A model generated the notes under the pieces. That model ran no database searches and had not been told where the DNA came from. It saw only the letters and a list, made by a program, of their open reading frames with translations. DNA of 64,000 nt, from positions 53,833,958 to 53,897,957 of the forward strand of contig JAAONU010000001.1 of assembly GCA_012932295.1 (NCBI GenBank). Direction: 5' to 3'. Position numbers and translations under genes: made by a program. Positions 58,726 through 64,000 of this stretch are shown here, in pieces; the first letter of the stretch is position 1, and each line of letters opens with the position of its first letter. The DNA is from Cyclina sinensis. Lineage: Eukaryota > Mollusca > Bivalvia > Venerida > Veneridae.

Positions 58726-61700
58726 CTGTTAATCAAAAAGAAAAATGAAAAACAAAGAAGTTATTTTTAAATTCTAGAAGTTCTAATTGAATCATGGAAA
58801 AAACTGATTAAAGGTGAAACTTAAGTCTGATGTTATCACAAGTTACCGATTTGGACACCGTTATACAAATGTGAAAATGTACGTACAATAAATGCACAAA
58901 CAACACATATAAGAATAGTACAGTTGGCAAAGTACCTGTTTTTCTTTTTCTGGCAAGAGACGAATTTAATACAATCAGAGTGAGATCTTATTCCAACAGG
59001 TATGAGATAAATAAACTTTGAGCAAGACATTTTCATACGACGCAACTACATGCGACGCCAAACAATGCCCTAGTGTAACCTAATTGTGTCAATGATTGTG
59101 TGTTACAGCATTTGAGTTGCAATCTTATGTTCAGTTCAAACAGTGATGTCATTTTTGAAGGAGAGCGCTTGGGCCTCTGTGGCTTTTCCTTGGCGTTTAA
59201 CCTTATTTACTGCCAAGTGGCAGTGGTCACATTTTGCAGGTGGGACCATGGTCTCTAGTTACACCTAGTAGGCTTCAAACATTATGGTTCCTAAAGAGCT
59301 GTATCAGAAAAGTATGAATCTTGTCACAGCAAAAATTTTCGAAAGCGTTTCCAAGAAAAAAAAAGCGAAAATGTCAGCAACCTCTATAAGACATCTGAAA
59401 AAAATGTTTAATAGCAGATATCGTGCAAAGATGTGAACAAATAACATTTACTGACTCAAAGTGAAGAAATTTATACGAGAAAAGAACATTATTCAGGTGA
59501 CTTAGAAGACGATATGTTTGCTTTTATTATACTGAAATTAAATGATATAAGAACGTGAAGTCAAAAGTCAAAATGATACCTATTAGTTTAAAACTCATTT
59601 TGTTGAAAAAAATGTAAATAATAAATGAAGAGTTGGCGTTGTTGATTCTGTGAAAATGTTATCAGAAAATGTTATCAGAAATTAAAATTTCAATAAAATG
59701 TAGGTATTTGCCAAAAACACGTGAATTGGCATACAAACTCAAGAAAATGGAACATCCTACAGTCAGTATCTGTTATGGTTATAACAACAAAATATCATGT
59801 AAATGTGCATTATATTTTTCTTATTGCTGATTGAGTTATGGTCGTTTTTTGTTGTTACTAATGCTGCGTTAGTTGATTACCAATCATAAATATTAATGAA
59901 GATTATGAAAGAGAATTGATTTAAATAAATTATATTTTTTGTAACCTCTCTTTACACAAATAAATATGTTTTTTTCCGATTCACTTTTTGCCATGTCAAT
60001 TTTTTTATCTCCTAAACACACGTTGTTTACAATAATTTGCGGGAAGACGTTTATGAAGTCAGACGCGTGTTTACAGGAGCAAAAAAAAAAAACAACATAT
60101 ATAAAATCGACATCCGGATTTACAAATTTTATTCAAAGTATTGATTTTACTTCTTTTCTTTTTCATTTTCACTTTTTGAAATGTATAAGTAAAAGAAATT
60201 CGTGCATTAAAGGGAAACTATTAATACGATTTAAGCAATGAGATGTAAACCTGATTCAACAGGCTTAAGACAGTAACTTTATGCCGGTGTGTCTATTTTT
60301 CTCGTTCGAAATTTCATGTGAACATTTTGATATCTGATATTAGGTATCTAAGCTTATATCTATGATGTAAGCTCATTTAGTGTAAGCTCATTTTGAGGTA
60401 AGCTCATAGTTCACGTGATGGTCTTCTGTTTTATAATACATGCAGTTTCTTCGACAGACTACGGCGAAAAATCGTACACACGTTATCATATACATTGACT
60501 TGGAAACAACTGAATCAAAGCTTGCAATATTCACTTCCGTTATTTGAAAATTTACAACCCAAAAAAATAATAAAAAAATACGAAAATTTGATGTCTGCCT
60601 CACAATCTTGTCTGACAATCAGCAGAGTGTGTAGACGTTACAATAACTTACACAGTCCACACTTATCAAACGGCCAGTAAAAAGCATATACAAACATATT
60701 TTTTTGCGATTTTCAGCACTGGTTATTTATTAAATATAACGTAAAGTAGGCTTTGATTATTGCTAAAGCAGTTTCTTTTAAAAATATTTATCACCTGCCT
60801 AACTTCACCAAAACGTCAAATAACCGAACTTACTGGCCCTTAGCCTAACCATTTACCATCACCTTGTACAACATGTTAACAGACATAATACAAAACTTCA
60901 TATTCTATGGAACAGTAATAGGCTATAACTATATTATATATATTTTTGAAAAATGCGTATGAGCTAGTGACTAGGCTGTGCAAACTTATTGTTTGGAGCA
61001 TTACAACTGTATTTTTCTCTAGTTTTACATGTATTTAAATTAACCTTTACATGCCTGTTAAATCACATTCAAACAAATCGTGATGAAACTGCTGATATGT
61101 CAAGATAGGTCAAAACAGACAGCTAAAGATCTTATCACCTGAAATGGCCACCGTATCCCCTCGGGTAGTGGGGTAATTATAATTCTATAAAAATCACGGT
61201 GCATACTTCTGTCCCATTTGTATTCTGTGCATTTTTATTTATTCAAGGCGTATGTAAATTTAGATATTTGTTTTAAATGTTTAATCTAGACTGTAAAAAT
61301 ATACCATCTGGTTTTACAGTTTTCGTTTATTGTCACCTGAACCAGATGAGTTTCCCAACTTCCCAAAGAATAAGTTTCGATCTTAACGAATTTATATTTG
61401 CATAATAAAGCAGTCTGTATTTTGAAAAGGATCGCAAACAAGTTTAAATCCGATCCTCTTATTTTCTCCTTAACGTGTTTGGTAAAGTAACACACATTTT
61501 GTATATGTTAATTTTGTTTAAAATAAAAGAGCACGGTAAATAGAAGATAAAAAAATAAAAACGTCTCTGATATAAGAAAATAATTCCGTGCATGAATTTG
61601 AAGCAGAATATAACTAAGAGAACATACTATTCCAGCGATCTTGAAATTTTGAAATTATTGGTAGTAAAAAAAATTCATTGAACACTTTTTTTAATGTCAT

Positions 61701-64000
61701 GCACTTGCTGTTTATACAACATTGTTCTACAATTCAAACGTATGTTAGTCTTTCGGTCATTTAAGTCCGAAACATCGATACAACAACAACAATATCAAGG
61801 TTATTCCTCAGGTAACTTGCATATATTAACACAGATTGATTCCAGGATATATACATTCACCTGATCTGAGATTCCAGATAACCTATACAAGATGGCATAC
61901 ACTTAGACTGGCGTCAGTCGCTAGTTTTATTAACATAATCAATAAAGTAACTAACACTGACAAACGCGTGAAAAAACAGCGCTTCTTTCCTGCACAAACT
62001 GGAGATGATAATCCGCATTTCTGCCGCAGCAGAAAGAAAAAAAAATCTAAGTGGACTTAGGCAGAAAATTGTTATTACTGAAATACTTTTAAATTTTCTC
62101 GTCGGTAGCCACACTAACATACGTTGTACTTCTAAACTAGTACTATCTGCTAATAATTCCGCTTAGATTACTTAGTAGTTCAGAGATCCGTCTAATAGGA
62201 TGAAAATATTTTTGAATATACAGCTAAATATTACACTTTGTCTAGTAGAAAAGAAACTACATTGGAACAAAAAGCTGCTGATATTTAATTTGAACATAAA
62301 AATAATCTTCTAATCGTTTGCTTTCTTGTAATTCGTTTCAGATTTCATTGTTTAAACCATATTTTTATGGTGTATTTTTCCAGTTTTTTATTATTATTAT
62401 TTGGAAATATTTTCACCGAAATATTATTTTAAATGGTGTGTTTGTATTTGAAACAAATACAGTGAAAAGCGTTTCAGTATGCATTTGTTACCAAGCAATG
62501 TTTACATTCTGTTACTGGTTCTATATATTATTGATCTGCAGCACGTTGGGTTAATTAAAAATATGTTGCCGGTCAGTTTCCCTCACGTGTATTAATTCTA
62601 AGTATGTTTGGGATAAGATAACATTGGTCCGATACGAGTAATCTTCCATTAATATGTAAATATTCGAAGAGGTGTTCGCAAACACTGCGTAGAGTTATGC
62701 TAATATTTCTAGTTCGGCTTTAAATAATTAAGTAACGGAATAGGAAATGCAAGTCCCTTTTGGTTTAGATCTACTCTCAAATTTAAGGGCATTCGTTGAC
62801 TCTGATTTTCCTGAAATTAAGAAATGATATCAAGAGGTATCACAGTGCCATTTATGAAAGTATTATAGATAAAAAAGTAATTAAAGTGAAGTGCTTTTTT
62901 TGTCATCCCGTAAAAGGGTGGGGGTCAAACTAACTAGCACACGGCTACAAGACTAGTCCAAGTTCATTCCACGTGATCAATTTATATTTTTAAATACCAT
63001 AACAAATCCGTTACCTAACCCTTACCACCTACGACACTGTTATCTCTAGAGCAATGTGAGAACTGGCAGCCTCGCTCTCATGTAACAAATTAAAGATTAT
63101 GTATATACATCCCTACGTACCATAATCTGAATCTTTTTTCACAGGAGTGGGAGTGGGATAAATTGATTCATGATACGTTAATTTCTGAGCCAGTTTTTGA
63201 CATTAAGTACATTTTGTAACAGGCAAAATAGTCTGTTTACTGGTGGGTTACGGTCAGAATAGAAGCTGTAATAGAATAAAACATGTTAACCGATAGATAA
63301 ATATAAATAATTTACCTTTATGCAAAACGAAAATTCCATATAAGTAGATTATTCTCAATTAAGTTACCTTTTCCCAAATATAAACGCTTAATAAAACAAA
63401 TTTTACAACAAAAAATTATACAGCATTTTATAAATACATTTATCATTTAAATCCATCACCTCCGTCACTCAGCCGTTTAATGAATGTATTTACTTACACG
63501 AATAATAAGTATAAACTGATGTATGTATTGCAACAGTCTTCACTCCGGTTCACCTTTTTAATTATAATTAATTTTCCGAAAGTTTGAAGCTCCTTACAAT
63601 ATAAAAGTTCAGAGTATATCTGTGTTCTTCTGTTGAGCAAACTAATCTGAAATCGTTAATATTGGATTTATGTACAGTGTGTTCAGTAGCGCGGAAATAT
63701 TCAAGTTCAAGGTTTACAATTGACAAAGGCTTTTTTCTACATTTTGCAATGTCCATCAGCGTTTTCACAGTCACATGGAAAGGGGGTACATAAAGGCGTG
63801 GGCGTTGTAGCTAAATCGATTGGGACAAAGGTGTGACCGTTTTTCAACTTTTCTAGTTCTCTAATATTTTAGAAAATATCATAGGTAGAGCCGTCCAAGT
63901 TTTCAAAACACATAAACTATTGGTATTTTAAGCTTAATCCTATTAATGCGTTGATTGCTGTCAGAAAGTAGGACATTGGCAATGTGTTTGAAGGTTTGTT
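58726..64000. other. Upstream region, no gene recognised
   Basis: These 5.3 kb are AT-rich with only short chance open frames on both strands and no recognisable protein. They presumably hold the promoter and any non-coding first exon of the ABCA gene. Small local features include GTAAGCTCAT repeated three times near 60368-60406. I cannot point to a supported TATA box or transcription start. Confidence 0.5.

Noticed and set aside
59966..60241. 91-residue plus-strand open frame in the upstream region
   Set aside because: No recognisable domain, low-complexity Phe/Lys-rich composition and no supporting splice or promoter context.
63568..63774. 68-residue minus-strand open frame near the right edge
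   Set aside because: Short, no family recognised, and no coding-like neighbours; cannot be supported as a gene.

Overview
This window is eukaryotic genomic DNA and is almost entirely one very large gene on the minus strand. AT-rich sequence, short introns (about 500 bases on average) and many small dispersed repeats, including units built around 'AAAGGGNNATAACTC', suggest a mollusc, most likely a bivalve. That organism guess is inference. I see no prokaryotic, viral, tRNA, rRNA or CRISPR feature.

The gene encodes a full-length ABC transporter of subfamily A. From an ATG at 58675 to the left edge I traced 90 coding exons by hand. All have AG/GT borders and mutually compatible phases. They total 14,118 nt, or 4,706 codons with no stop. 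Only the C-terminal end, including the usual VFVNF region and the stop codon, lies beyond position 246. Size and layout resemble vertebrate ABCA12/ABCA13 more than the roughly 2,260-residue ABCA1.

Layout, in transcript order (right to left): 58726-64000, upstream region with no gene seen; 58675-56034, start and first membrane segment (exons 1-3); 54692-22639, a hugely expanded first extracellular domain of about 2,890 residues (exons 4-56), built from about 14 consecutive modules, most of them a quartet of exons with the same order of intron phases (2-1-0-0); 22251-19040, ABCA1-like membrane-proximal extracellular core (exons 57-61); 18760-16028, membrane segments 2-6; 15688-11234, first nucleotide-binding domain (NBD1); 10448-9734, linker and seventh membrane segment; 9396-6781, second extracellular domain; 6508-4923, remaining membrane segments; 4500-246, second nucleotide-binding domain (NBD2), running towards the missing C-terminus.

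Points of interest are the four-exon tandem expansion, a recurring pair of cysteines in the third exon of most modules, a Gly-to-Ala change in the Walker A motif of NBD1 (NBD2 is canonical), a furin-type RKKR motif just before membrane segment 2, two in-frame candidate microexons, and several intronic foldback, TIR-bearing and tandem repeat elements. The introns otherwise hold AT-rich sequence without recognisable genes.
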